Positions 1-12,274 of a stretch of DNA of 64,000 bases are shown here, piece by piece. The DNA is from Plasmopara viticola (Eukaryota; Oomycota; Peronosporomycetes; Peronosporales; Peronosporaceae). The stretch is from NCBI GenBank assembly GCA_001695595.3, contig MBPM02000170.1, forward strand, positions 22,151-86,150, given 5' to 3'. The notes under the pieces were generated by a model, which was given only the letters and a program-made list of their open reading frames with translations, was not told the DNA's origin and made no database searches. The number at the start of each line of letters is the position of its first letter. The first letter of the stretch is position 1. Made by a program: the position numbers and the translations under genes.

Positions 1-45
1 TCTTAGTCCACATAAATCGGTCTAAAGGAGAACTTGACCGGATGA

Positions 46-339
46 TGTAATTGCTTACAAACCACCCCACCTAATGAAGGAATCAGTCAGTCATCAAAAC
101 GAAAAGGTTTCAACGTAAGGTTCAAAGATGAAACACCTGCCACAATAGCTGACCTATTCGGCTACGTCCTTACCGCGCCGCCCGAAGATTTTTTCACTAT
201 GCAACCTTTGGAAGGCGGATCACCTGCCAGAATCGTAAAACGAGCTCCGTGGACGAAAACACAAGGAAAGACCCTCAACAACCCCACGATTATTACAATT
301 GTTCTTCCTCAAGTCAGCAGTCAGGAATGTATTTGGTAA
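46..339 (+). other. Unassigned open frame, possible 3' exon or gene remnant
   Basis: A frame stays open for 97 codons, from just after a TGA at 43-45 to the TAA at 337-339. Its first ATG is only near position 199. The translated text is balanced in composition, with acidic, basic and hydrophobic residues mixed and runs such as DETPATIADLFGYVL, unlike the low-complexity frames around it. It could be the last exon of a gene starting outside the window or a transposon fragment. I do not recognise a family. The lack of an early ATG and the isolation of the frame keep confidence low. Confidence 0.3.
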
Positions 340-3300
340 TAATAGTGTCCCGTTACAATGAAAAAAATATCATTGAGCTCGCACTGCTCTCCTGACAACT
401 TTGACAAAACCACTTCTCCACAGTAAGACGCGTGATCGGATCACTTTGAGCGTCATGGAAGCATGATTACCGACGACGACCATATACGAAAAAAGAATAC
501 TAATTTGCAGAGCAGAATGGGCGGCTTTGCTGACAGAAACCACTAAGGCGATGTTTTTCCTTCATCTTTTTAAATCTTTCTCCATCCAACTCAAAAGATG
601 GGGAAGGCACCGTGGAACTCGGTGCAAACTGTAGTAGCAATCTAAGCTGGAGGCCAAAAAAAACCATCGACTGTCGCCTCACCAGCATGCCCAAACTATA
701 ATTATGGCATCAGATGGGAGGGTAAAAGCCTAAGCAATATCTAATTATTTGACTTGAGGGAATGACAGGAGATAGAGGCAGAAGCATTACAACGTGGTCG
801 GACGATCTAACGGAATACGCTTATCATTTAAAAGAGCCTAAAAGAATGCTAGATGAGAGTCGAGATGTTAATATCCTGCTTTTAATCATGCAAAATATTT
901 GACGGGACTTATTGCTTCAACATGAGCAATGTCCACTGTGAAAAAAATTACAAATTAATAGGCTCTGTTGTTATTGGTTAAGGAAGCTAAGATCGCTCTG
1001 AAACGCTTCAGCACGCATGACCTTATTGTGTCTATATCTAAATGCTTTGTAAGCTACGCTCAAGAAACTGGCACGTGGAATTCTCAATGATCGAGGACGA
1101 GAGGGCAATTAAGTCAGAAATTCTGGTCATGCTGATTGACCTGGCGTTTCCTCGAGCACTTCATTCAATGAAGGCATATTTTGCCGTCTAAACTTCTCAG
1201 ACAGAGTCATCAAGACAAGGACGGCTTCAGCGTCCTTTCAATATGAATAATGCAAAGAGAATTTGCACGAATTGGTCACATATGGATAAGATTGAATTGG
1301 GTATAGTGATTATTGAGTCCGTGCTCATATGTCGTTTAGCATACTTAATCCGGCGCGCTAATGCACACCAGTCGTACATTGAAACCAAACAAGTTGATCC
1401 AGAGAAGGAGGTCCTGGCTTTTTCTTGTATATTTTACGATGCTGGTCTTCATTCATCAAGTTACTGAACGGGTAAGCTTGGCAGTTCCAAGATTTTGACC
1501 TGCAATGCATAGCAAGCAGTAGGGCTGCTTTTGTGTTATCGTAGTCATTACTTCCACTCATACTTAATTCTGCGATGGTGACTATCTTCTCTTAAAATGC
1601 GCTAGATGCAAGAGATGGGTTCTTAGGACAATTTCACTTCTCAAATGAATGCAGTTTCCGTCTTTGCCAACGAAGTCAGCAGGCAAATTGTCGTGACCCC
1701 AGTTACGCTTCAATTTTGCAAAGAGCTGAAAGTGATAAGCTTTAATGTATTCACTGGCGTGGAGGTAGTGAGCGCAGCAATACCATATGAAAACTATCTA
1801 GGCTTTCAGTTGCGAAGAAAACTAACATGCAGACAGAACGCGTGTCATTGAATATGCGAAACTATAGTACCGAATCGATTTAACGGTAATTAAGGCGAAG
1901 TGTCACGGTCTGCAGCAGCACATGATCTTCTAGCGAATATGACGTAAGAACGTCTGATTGTTTGTGGCAATCCAGGTCTAGTGATCGAGCAGACACGTGG
2001 CAAGATTAAGCATAAGGCCTGAGACCAATGCCTTTCCGTTGATGTAGATCAGCTGAGAGATCGGCCAATACAAGAAAAGATCTTCTTGTCAAAATGAAGT
2101 GAAGATAGAGCGCTGGTTTGTGATCTTAGTAATACATTAGCAAGCCGAATTCGACACAGTCTTCGGAAAAGAATCATGTGGACCTAATTATGCGTAGTCG
2201 GCAACCAGAGCACCTGGTATCCAAAACAACGGCTGGGACGCAATCATGGCTGCTGAGTCATGATTGTAGTCTCGTCAAAACACTTTCCAAAGACACCACA
2301 GCCAGACGTGATACATCAAATCAGAGTGGATTAAGCACTCAAAGCCCAAGCTGAACGGAAAATAATAGCGGTATCTGGTCAGATTCGGTGCAATTAAAGC
2401 TTGGACGTAAATTGAGGCCCACAATGTCGATGAAAACCGGCTTTTTGCCTGCTGTCTACAGGCGGAAAGGTCTAATAGTGGGCGCGACCTGACCTTGAAA
2501 ATGGTATGACCGAAGATTTATAACCTCATTATGTACGAGTTTGGGTGGAGGACCACAACGACTCGAGCAAACGTAATAGTAAATAAAAGCGCATGCTCAC
2601 TGGCTATGTCTGTGCGAGCAAATGTGTGGACTGTACATTAGGAACGGGGCATATAGATTCTCGATTAAAGTTGCCAGATAGTAATATACAAGAAGCTTAC
2701 TCTTATCGGTACATCGCGATGAGCCGTATATTGTCTCTTCCGTGATCTTGTAGGGGTAAACATAGAGCTCTCGACATGGGATGATCGAGTCTACAGGGTA
2801 TGTAGTGGCTAATTATAACCTCTCACACAATCACTAACAGATTTGAGATTGATGTGATTCATCGCTTTAAAGTCAGTGGAGCGATCCGACAGAGGCAGTT
2901 TCATGTCAATTTTTTTAGCATATAGTTTCGTACTGCAAAAGTCAGCGTGCTGCGGTGGCGTATCGACTTTAAACGACAAACAGTCGGTGCACGTTTGCTC
3001 ACATCATCAAAAATATATGCTACAGATGGAATCCGCAAGATTAAAACACGGGACATTGGGACATTTGGCATCCCCTCTTTAACGGTACATGGTTGAACTC
3101 GGGATTAAAACTGTGCTTTATCCGATACATGAAGCGACGTTATCACTCCCAAGCAATCGGCGGTAAGGTTATGACTTGCGCAACTGGCGATAACAAATCC
3201 ACCAGTAATACCGCTACGCTTGTGATCAAGTGAACCAGGTATTCCAGCAAGCTATCAAATTTCGAGCAGTACACAAATAATCTATGACCTTATGTCGTTG

Positions 3301-6300
3301 GACAAGTAATCGGGCTAAGGTGCTTCTGATCACGTCGGGAAAGGCGATTTCCATGACTAGCTCGCATATGACAAGATTCTCTTCGGGTAAAAAACGGTGG
3401 ACCAGCATGCGGCTCGACTGGAGACCGAAGGGACGAAACATCATTATTCGTCGTACATGTGTCCAAGATCAAGATGGTTAAATGTGTCTAGGTCGCCCAT
3501 ATGTAACGCTTACCATCAAGAAAAGCGATCGGATACTCAAACGAGGTTAAGAACAATTATAAAACTTGACTCATCTATGATAAAGCGGATCGCTGACGTA
3601 AGCTCTTGTGTCGTACAAGATTCAGTCGCAATTAAAATTTAAGACAGCTATAATGAATAAAGAAGGAGGATGAGTAAGGTCCGAGTTGGGGATACATGCT
3701 AACGGATCTTGAACGAAACAGGATTGAGGCATGGCAAGGCCTTCATTCGAATGAAATGTAAGCGGTAGGTGAGTTGACCATCATTAAAAATAAACGAAAA
3801 CAGGGCATGCGGATCGGCTTCGGGGGTGCGATCAATATACTGATTAATCCTTCCCGAATAGGAAAATCCGATCATGGGGATGAAGCTAGATAAAAGGATT
3901 ACCAACTCTGCGAGCAATATAATCGAGAAAAAAGATTGGGAGTATGAGAAAATTGTGAAATGTTGTAACGTATAAGGCATAAGTCTCTGCTATGAGCATA
4001 AATTGGTTGTGAAATAACGAGATGAAAAGCTAAACACTGAAAACTACGAAACGAGTGTAAAATGAGGGACGCTTGGTGCAAGTGTGGGCTCTAGTAATAG
4101 TAATTGCTCCATTGATTGTGGTGAATATGATATATTAAATGCTACAGGGTTCATTTGATTTATTACAAGAGCCCCAACCGATATTTGATTCCAGTGTCCC
4201 CGGGAATTGGAGAAATAATGATGTCTGGAGAATTTAAGAAACCTAAAAATTATTGGAGCTTGACAATTAAATTAAGCCCGAACAAGTTATGCATCTCATA
4301 ATTCAATGTCACATCTTAATTCTTAAACCAGAACGTCTGAGAAGTGCTGAGTGAACGTAGAGGCTTCTATCCCAAATCGACAATAAGACTGCATGAGCTT
4401 GGAGAGTTATTTCGTAGTTTGAGAGAGGCCAGGCTTTAAACTCGTTTCACGCATGGGCATACACCAACATTTGAACGTGAGCTCAGTGATCGAATCTCTA
4501 AGCGATAACAACAATTAAACCTCTTAATAACAATAGAACCTCTTTTTGAGAGTTGATATTGACTCTGAGTATCTTTTAAAAAATCTCAAATCCTTGGATT
4601 TCTGCCAATCTCTGAGCCCATGCCATTCAAATTTAAAAAAAATAAAAATTTATCATTAAAAGTGGGTTCGTGTTTTGAAAGCGATCATAGGAATGACTCA
4701 TTGATTGTTACTGAGGGTTGGCCGAGGCGAAGAGTCATTTTACTTTAGGTGGAAAATTAATTTGTACAAAATGCGCCTCGAAAGTTTTCCGTGTTCGTCG
4801 CTTACTCCACCTTTAACAGTTAGGCTTAGGCCTGCAATTCGGTTGCCAGTCTTAGCAGATTTCTTGAAGCGTCACAAATACGCTTAAGTACTCTGCCTCG
4901 TCTGACAAACTCAGATCTGCATAATTGCCGAAAGCTTTCCCTGAAGATTTCAACGGCAATTCGGCGCTAACTCTTTAAAATACTGAATGTCCTTCTGTTA
5001 TAGGTCACACCAAACTATGCAAGGCCCAATTAGCCAGCACTAAAGGTGTGCAAAGGGAATATTTTTTAAATTTCTCATTATGTAAAATATTTCTTTTTTG
5101 GCGAAGAAAGTATTAATAAGCTCAAACTACTCATGTTGCAGTAGCAGTTTCCCAGTGACACAGGGATTCCTGTATAAACCTTGCGCCTTACTCTTCTACG
5201 TGGTGGAAGTTCTGATTGTGACTTCTTTATCAATATTGCTCTCCGCAGCAATAAGTATTGTATCGATAAAATTTAATGCTTGCCGCAGAGTTCTCTGGTC
5301 ATGTTCTCTTATGTTTCGCTTAAGATCAATTTTACGATATTATACTGAAGAAGGCCGCGCAGAATTGAATCGCAATTCGAAATTTGCTCAAAATGCCAGT
5401 TTAGAGTAAGTCACCACTGAGTCACCACTATGGCGACTCATCAGCGTATTTCATTTCGATATCTATGTATTCTGTATGTCAGTGTAGCATGATCTTTATC
5501 TACCTGAAGCACCACAATGTCAATAAAGGTATATCATTATAGATAACATACATACTATAGTCGTGGCTATAATTGGGAGAGAAGGAAGTTGCAAAAGTGG
5601 TGATATCGGTGTCTCTTTCATAAGGGTTAGTGGACTCATTCACATTCTGATGACAACACAAATCAAATACCAATTCTCAAAAAAACGGCTTTGATTTGTT
5701 CGTGTATACTAATTTGTAGATAAAATTACTAAAGCAAAGGTGTTAGTTGGTTCAGTGGCTGAATTTGTTTCGCTCATATGTCGCTAGCAAGCTTCGGGAA
5801 TCGACAGTCAAAGCTTGTCGGAAGACTAAGTTGAGCTAAATATTGGCAAAAGAAAAAATACGAGCATAAGATAAAGTTGCTTTGTGAGCTCGGCGTCTCA
5901 ACTGATGCGGGCCCGATTGTCTATTTGTCTCTTATTATGAGCATGAGTTCCATGAGAAAGACCTTGAATTTTTAAATATTTGATTTGTTATGATACAGGT
6001 GAGAATGACTCATCGTGGTTAGGAGGGTTTAGATTCGTTTAGCTTGCTGCAAAAATCATAGTTGTGAGAAATTGCGTTGTGAGAGTCATTGTCGTCACCG
6101 TCATTATTGAAGAGCAGCTTTTTTTTAAAGAAAGAATTTGTGGTTTCTCGTAGACTTACGGTAATTAGACATCAGAGAACAATTTTCTTATGTTTCTAAG
6201 ACGTGACCAATTGTATCTCTTCAATCAGAGTGTCTACCAGCTAGTTGGAAACATATGATATCTTATGACCATTGTATAATAGTTTTTGCTCGCAGGAAAA

Positions 6301-6691
6301 TGATTTTCGTCTCTTAGTGGTGTTTCGTTACGCGAGTGGCCACCGCAACGCCGCTTCCTCCACGTTTTGTGCCGTGAGTGTTTGTCCCCACAAGAAAAGA
6401 AGTTGTGACTCAACTATCGATAAATTTTCATAGGACCATAACGATCATAATGTCTATAAACTGTCGGAATGTAGATCAGTTAGATAACATTCGCGGATGC
6501 CACTATTGATTGATGTTTTCTATGAATTGATTGACTTAAGTTTGTTACGACGGTTATGATTGGGTCCGTTCATAAATCATTTAAAGCCAAAGCGACACTT
6601 GCTACGCTGTTTTTCATTCAACCTCGCATCAATGGGTACAGGTCTAATTCTGATAATGGAAATTCATCAAGCCAAGCTAATATTTGTTCAC
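340..6691. other. AT-rich intergenic stretch, no supported gene
   Basis: Short open frames of 60-103 codons occur on both strands, the longest at 5098-5409. They overlap one another, lack family motifs, start without context and show no exon-intron continuation. I see no tRNA, rRNA or intact mobile element here. Confidence 0.6.
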
Positions 6692-6703
6692 AATTTCAGT
6701 TAT

Positions 6704-7029
6704 TTTCGGAAAAGGTTGGGGTGACGCCCTCCTTCCAAGCGCGGGGGCTAAATGCTCGCGCGCTTCGGGCAGGTGCTTTCGGGCATCTGCAGGTCTCTAA
6801 CGAGTCTCACCCTCGACGCGACGGTCTCCAGCACTAGGGCGCCACCTGGGCTCTTACCAAGTCAGAACTACACAAAATAATGGAAGACCCTCACGGCCTC
6901 GGCGTTGGCTGCACTGCCCGCCGAACGAGACTCGACGTATGCGGACACCACTCTATGCCGTGGACTAGCCATAGAGCCTAGCACGTGCATAACTTGGCAA
7001 CGCGATAACGTAATACAATACAATACAAT
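6704..7029 (+). mobile_element. SINE-like retroelement, copy 1 (326 bp)
   Basis: A GC-rich 326-bp unit stands out from AT-rich flanks and ends in an AATAC-type repeat tail. It is flanked by a 12-bp direct repeat with one mismatch (AATTTCAGTTAT at 6692-6703, AATTTCATTTAT at 7030-7041). A near-identical unit lies at 33300-33624 with its own, different 11-bp duplication. A length-variable duplication of more than 10 bp, a repeated tail and no coding capacity fit a non-LTR retroposon mobilised by a LINE, not an LTR or DNA element. I could not identify convincing box A/B promoter motifs of a tRNA-derived head, so the class is inferred from flanks and tail. The 93-codon frame across it (6556-6837) is not a gene. 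Confidence 0.8.
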
Positions 7030-7041
7030 AATTTCATTTAT

Positions 7042-8890
7042 ATGGTCCGTGTTAATTGAATATGATGTTTACCAAGCAGTGTGATATCAGTTAGTCTCAG
7101 TTTCTTTTTTAAAACGTTACAGACTAAAAATTTCGAGTAAATTTGTGCAAATTAAATTTATTCATGCGCGTTATTGAGGAAGCACAGGCAAAAAAGGAGA
7201 TAAAGAAAGATCAAGGAGCTTATAATATAATGATTTATGAAATCAACAAGATAAATAGCTTCGTAAAAAAGGGTTCTGTAATATATTTCATCTGACTGCA
7301 ATAGTCGATACCAACTTAGAGGCAAGCAATAAGACTTTAAAGCCGAATGTACTGCAGATGGGCGGAATATTGGTAAAGCTAATTATGTTTTCTGCATAAA
7401 TCAAAGAGCTAAAGCTTACATCTAATGTAGTGCGCTAATCGGACGTCTAAGATCTGTTGCAGATTTTTAAACATCGACGTTTATGAAATAAATCACTGTC
7501 ATCAATGATTTTGCTTTGGTGTCTATCCCTTCATTCTTAAACAATCCACATAATACATTGAGAAGGCTTTCCGTTCGTTTCAGCCCATCCGCAGCATTTG
7601 CTATTTCACTTCGAAAGCATGATGCTTTTTCAAATTCGACATTTTTTTTCATCGCCAGGTCAATCATGCTTATTATTAAGTCACTTCACGACGTCGTTGA
7701 CTTGTTCGTCGTTAGTCACTTCTAATATTTGTTAGATGAAATGTTTGTGGCTGAGTGTCTGTCAAATCAACACACACGAGGCAGTGAAAGATGTTACGAC
7801 CCGCAACCAGATTAAAAAGCGATTGTGATTGTGATCGATACATCTTTAATCGTCAACACGGCTTTCACTGGCAATGAGATATGTATTGACAGTGATCAGT
7901 TGCGATAATTAAGCCAAAGCCATCGTTTGTCAAATCACATGAATGTCCAGTCAATATTTTTTTTGTCAGACTATTGTGTTCAATCGGCATAAAATCGTTA
8001 GTAAAAGCTTATAGAGCGATTAATTGGGCCAAGAAATTCATCCAGTAAAGTTGATAGCTTTTTCTGTCAGATAAAGCTGCGATATGCCTCTTCGACGGGC
8101 ATAAAATCACTCCAAGGGCCCGTAATAAATAATGAGAGAAGTCTGGTCAGTGATGCCTCGCGATTCTATTCCGTGCCCTGTCAACGGGAAAGGCTTCTTT
8201 GAAGTATTATTCCAGCATGAATCAGCTCGATATATATGTTAAATTACAAAGACGAAGCTGGCGAAAATTTTGTCGTCTGATGATTGTTGAGTTTGGCAAG
8301 CAAGTCCCTATCAGGATCAACGCATCAATCAATACACATGGAAATACAGCCTATCTTGCACAATAAAGGTGTGACTAGACACATAGATTTAAACCAATTT
8401 AAGTCATCGAATCGTCGCCATAAGCGTGCCACGCGGAGTACGACTGCAGCTCATCCGCGTCGCATGTGATGTTGTTGGGCATATTCGTCGACATCGCATC
8501 TTTTAACCCATTCAAAGACCCGCCCTTATCGTACCAATTTAAGCACCTTTTCCTCATTTAGTTGGTCTACATAATGGTCGCTTGACTTGTTAGATTGAAA
8601 TATGACATCAGTTTTAGAATTTGGTCTACAGCTGATGATATTTATTTATTGCAGCCCCTCCGACTAATGCGCATCTGAACTTTGACAGTTCTTTCGTTCG
8701 CTAACTGCCTCGAACATCAAGAATATTCTGCCGCTCTGTCATGAAAAATAAAGCAAGAACACTATAGTCACCGGTTTCGGTACGAGCGACCTCAGTTTCT
8801 CCACCTTTTCCAGTCATCGCGTTTTTGTCCTTGATGTCACTACGTACGAATCACACGAGGTGTTGTTTTTGGAAATGTAAAGTAAGAGTT
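7042..8890. other. Intergenic stretch, no supported gene
   Basis: Overlapping frames on both strands near 7467-7725 are antisense shadows of each other. No family motif, RNA gene or repeat boundary is visible. Confidence 0.55.
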
Positions 8891-8929
8891 CTGGTGAGTT
8901 GATCAGCTAAAACTGCATTTCTCTTGATG

Positions 8930-9330
8930 GTACAGTAGCCATTATTATCAGTCATCGCCACACGTCAATCGTCGGTCTCAGGGTGTTTCGACTCATGCAA
9001 AAGACAATATTTTAGCATCAACGAAGTATCGGTTGGTACTGCTGGCATCGCATTCGCGGAAATTACAGTAATCATATAAACCTTTATTTCCACAATGCGT
9101 GCAGATTTCTACTTCGTCATACTTGGTCATACCGTGAGCGCCAAATGCTTCTAAGGCAATTTTTCCAATTCACTTGTCTCTCGTATCCAAACGACCCAGT
9201 GTCCCCGCAATTCAGATCTTGATATTTTTACCCTCATTCATATGATAAGCTTCCGTTAGCAATTCCATAGCTGTTGTTAGCAGTCTCGCGAAGCTCATGA
9301 CTTCTACCATTGAATGTCTTTGGAGCAAAT
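8930..9330 (-). pseudogene. Coding-like remnant with a Cys-rich motif
   Basis: Read on the minus strand, roughly 9330 to 8930 gives protein-like text broken by several stops. It includes a helical-looking segment followed by a CTHCGNKGLYDYC-type cluster with two CxxC-like pairs, which could be a small zinc-binding unit. No complete frame exists. It may be a transposon gag remnant or part of a decayed host gene. I do not recognise the family. Confidence 0.25.
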
Positions 9331-9639
9331 GCCGTCACTTTCTTGCTCCCTTATTCGACTGTAAACTCGACATACTTCGAGCGGCATCGATACAAAGACG
9401 TCTCGGACTCTTTATTTTTGATTTTTTTCTGCTCAAGTTCCTCATCCACTTCATTACCACGGTATCTTAAGAAGTGTTTGGCTACTGATTGGTCTCAGTG
9501 TGACATCCCGCGATAGAGCCAACTTAGTCCTAGCGCGTGGGTTCTGGTAGCTTAAATCTCATATTTGATTGGTAGCAACAAGGTTCTGAGGTTATTTAAG
9601 CATTGAAAGGAATGTTGGCGTCATTTGAGGAAAAGACAA

Positions 9640-10642
9640 TGGCGCAGAAGGTCTGGTGCCAAGTTGGTGGATGAAAAAAGTCGCCGCGCTTTCGCGGGTA
9701 CTGCGGCAGGTACAGTAAATAGTGGTGATGTCAAAGATGTTGACGACCTCCGCAACGAGCTCCATGCATAATTTGCCAAAACACAGTCTTCAGGAAGAGC
9801 CATTCTAGCCCATGTTGCACGGATACAACTGAGAATCTACGCGGATAAAACGGCGTACGACGCCATAAATCTCCAATAGCATTGATCTGTCTTGAAGAGG
9901 ACAAAAAGGGTGAGCTCATCGTGGAATAACACGGGAGCCTCGGCTGCTGCCGGAAAGAAATAAGCAGCGCACGAAAGACGTTAATAGATTGAATACATTG
10001 GTCGCCATTGCACAGGGTGCAGAAGTGGGAACTGTATTGATAATCCCACGACAATCTTTGGTACAGCATTCGACAACGGTTTGTACATCCGGCAGGAGTA
10101 TTGAGACCTCCATCAAACACGATCGGTGCTAGATTTATCGATTCGTAAAATCCCTGTAGTTGGCAGCCCAAGAATCGGAAAGTCGGTGTTTGGGGTATTC
10201 TCGCTGCTTTTCCTTATGATAGAGAAGAAGGATCTAGCCTACCGTTCGCTTGGTGATCCACTGATCTATTTCACTTGTAGCAACACGCATGATTATGAGT
10301 GTTCGGATACGCCGTGTGTCGGAAAGAAATACGATGGATTGTTTGATGAAATTGAAGCCGGTGGGGCATCGAGACTTTGGAATTTTAAGCGTAAGCTTCT
10401 ATTCGCCAGTCCGCGCACTAAGATACAAAGAGGTTGTCAAGGAGAATTGCTTGAAGGTGTATATGAATCCATGGACCAAAGAGGAGTGCCAGAGATTTGC
10501 TGATACGATGGAGTCGAAGGACCAAGACGATTGGTTCCATAGGTTCAATCGTCCGGAGAAGTTGAAGGAATTGAGGTCGCTTATGAAGCAGCGAGTTCAA
10601 AGATTTGACATTGATAATTTAGCCTTATCGAGTGTCCCTTAA
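9640..10642 (+). pseudogene. Crinkler (CRN)-like remnant: N-terminal and P-loop NTPase half
   Basis: CRN proteins are oomycete host-translocated effectors, often built as N-terminal region, P-loop NTPase and restriction-type nuclease. Around 9690-9870 the plus strand reads with the style of the N-terminal region (SGDVKDVDDLRNEL, then LRIYADKTAYDA), with stops. Near 10155-10190 a Walker A motif GSPRIGKS is followed by a hydrophobic strand. After a frame change around 10400 the text VYMNPWTKEECQRFADT continues, matching the part just after the NTPase in that family as I recall it. The frame ends at 10642. At least two frames and several stops are involved, and no good ATG opens the NTPase frame, so it is not functional. 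The CRN assignment rests on recalled family wording and was not searched. Confidence 0.55.
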
Positions 10643-10699
10643 GCGGAACTCAGCGTCATTGGTCACTTGCATTGCATTGCTGCATTTTTTGTTTGAAAA

Positions 10700-11790
10700 A
10701 ATAAGCAACTACCTTTTTCTTTGAAAAGCAAAGCCGCGGTCGGCTTTACTTTTAACGCCTCCGGAAAATCTGCATCGAGCTCGAGCGGTCGAGATTATTG
10801 AGCCTCAAGCTAACTATCAAGATCGTGTGCATTTGATCTATTGCCGGTCGAATCGTTCCAACATACTGGGTCACGTCGATACAATTTTCGTTGTACACTT
10901 TGTCCCATCCGCATTTTTGAAGGATTAAACAGTAAATTCGTCGTAGAATTCGTTCGAGACGATCAAAAGAAGGATGTGCGTATAGCCTTGAAACTCCTGG
11001 TGCTGCGTCAAATCCTGATAGACACTTTTCAACTGTTGTATTTAATGGGTTGAGCTGTGGTCACTGCCGATTGAGCGTAGATGATACGACCATCTTGTGG
11101 GACAACACGCACACCATCAATTGCTGGAAAATCTTCGATAGCGGGATGTACAACACCAATTTATCCTGGATTTCGGATGACGCTTGAACTTGAAAGACCT
11201 CGGACGTTGCATTCAATGAACCATGTCGCGTGATGGTTCCGGCACCGCTTCCTTCGAGTGTTCATAACAAAACTTGCTGGTGGCAAGTTCTTGCAGCAGA
11301 AATTTCTTGGTTTCTTTGCCTCGCCACGACTGCAAATTCGGAGCTGCAGTCTGCAACAATGAGTGGATTTCATCTATCGAACCAACTTGATAATGCGCGT
11401 TCATGATCGCCTCGACTGCCAGAAATGAGTACGCCAAGAAAGCACGACTAGGCTCATTTTCATCGCGATACAAATTGAACGTGACGTGCTTGATTTAATC
11501 ATAGAATATTCGTTGCCAGAGAGACCGTATTTTTTTTTTGAGCTCATCGACCTTGTGAGGATTCTCGTCCTTCACTCGTTGTACCAAGTCATCAGACGTT
11601 TCAAATGAGTGAAAACACGAATCGCGGTTTTTCCTCAACAATTGGTATCAGCCGTAAAACAGCTCGTACTTGCCTTCAATAAGGTCAAACGAATGATAAG
11701 AATTCAAGGCAGTTCAAGAATAAATTCAAGACTCACATGAGACTTGACGTTTTCACCGAAATGCTTCTCATTACGCCAATCATAAAGCGC
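10700..11790 (-). pseudogene. Crinkler (CRN)-like remnant: C-terminal nuclease half, opposite strand
   Basis: On the minus strand from about 11790 to 10700 the text resembles the segment that follows the NTPase in CRN proteins. It includes KHVTFNLYRDENEPSRAF near 11480 and LQSWRGKETKKFLLQ near 11300. A nuclease-like core follows, with FPAIDGV near 11115-11133 and IIYAQSA near 11070-11090, the pattern expected around the catalytic D and Q of the PD-(D/E)xK fold in CRN and RHS proteins. Several stops and frame changes break it. It faces the NTPase half at 9640-10642 tail to tail, so the pair may be one gene split by an inversion or two convergent remnants. Confidence 0.5.
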
Positions 11791-12274
11791 TACTTCCTAA
11801 TTTGCCGGCTCGAGCACAAGTGCCCGATCTGCCCCGTTTCTGTTCAAAGACAGTTCCCGCCGCCGTCGTCAGTTCTCTCCGGAGTACTGTAGACCGCAGC
11901 TACGCCTTCGTCGCCGCCGTACGCACCTCCACGTGAGTGCTACCGCCGCCAAGTCCGACCGCCGCCGACAGTTTTTTTTGTCTTCTACCGTTGCTTCTGT
12001 CTCTCCACGCGGAAGACTTTTACTTCGTCGGTTTCCTTTTACCGTCGCTTTCTCCGGCTGTACAGTTGTACGGCCAATTTGGAGTTGACGAGGGTGTTAG
12101 TCGGACTAGTTGCCTCTACTCAGACAAGGCAACTTAATACTTTGGTGTTGTCTCCTCACTGATCGCGCTGATCACGCGTTTGCCTTTTGGCCCATTGAGA
12201 GAAGTTGTGGGTAGTTCTTACTCTCACCACAGTTGATCTGCCTAGCTGCGCTTACTAAGAGGCTAATTGGTAGA

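Noticed and set aside
6556..6837. 93-codon plus frame, repeated in part at 33180-33434
   Set aside because: The shared part is the SINE-like repeat and the unshared part is flanking DNA; there is no protein conservation outside the element.
10126..10503. Intact NTPase gene starting near 10126
   Set aside because: The first codon of the frame is GTG, the upstream text belongs to the same protein but with stops, and the protein changes frame downstream; it is a remnant.
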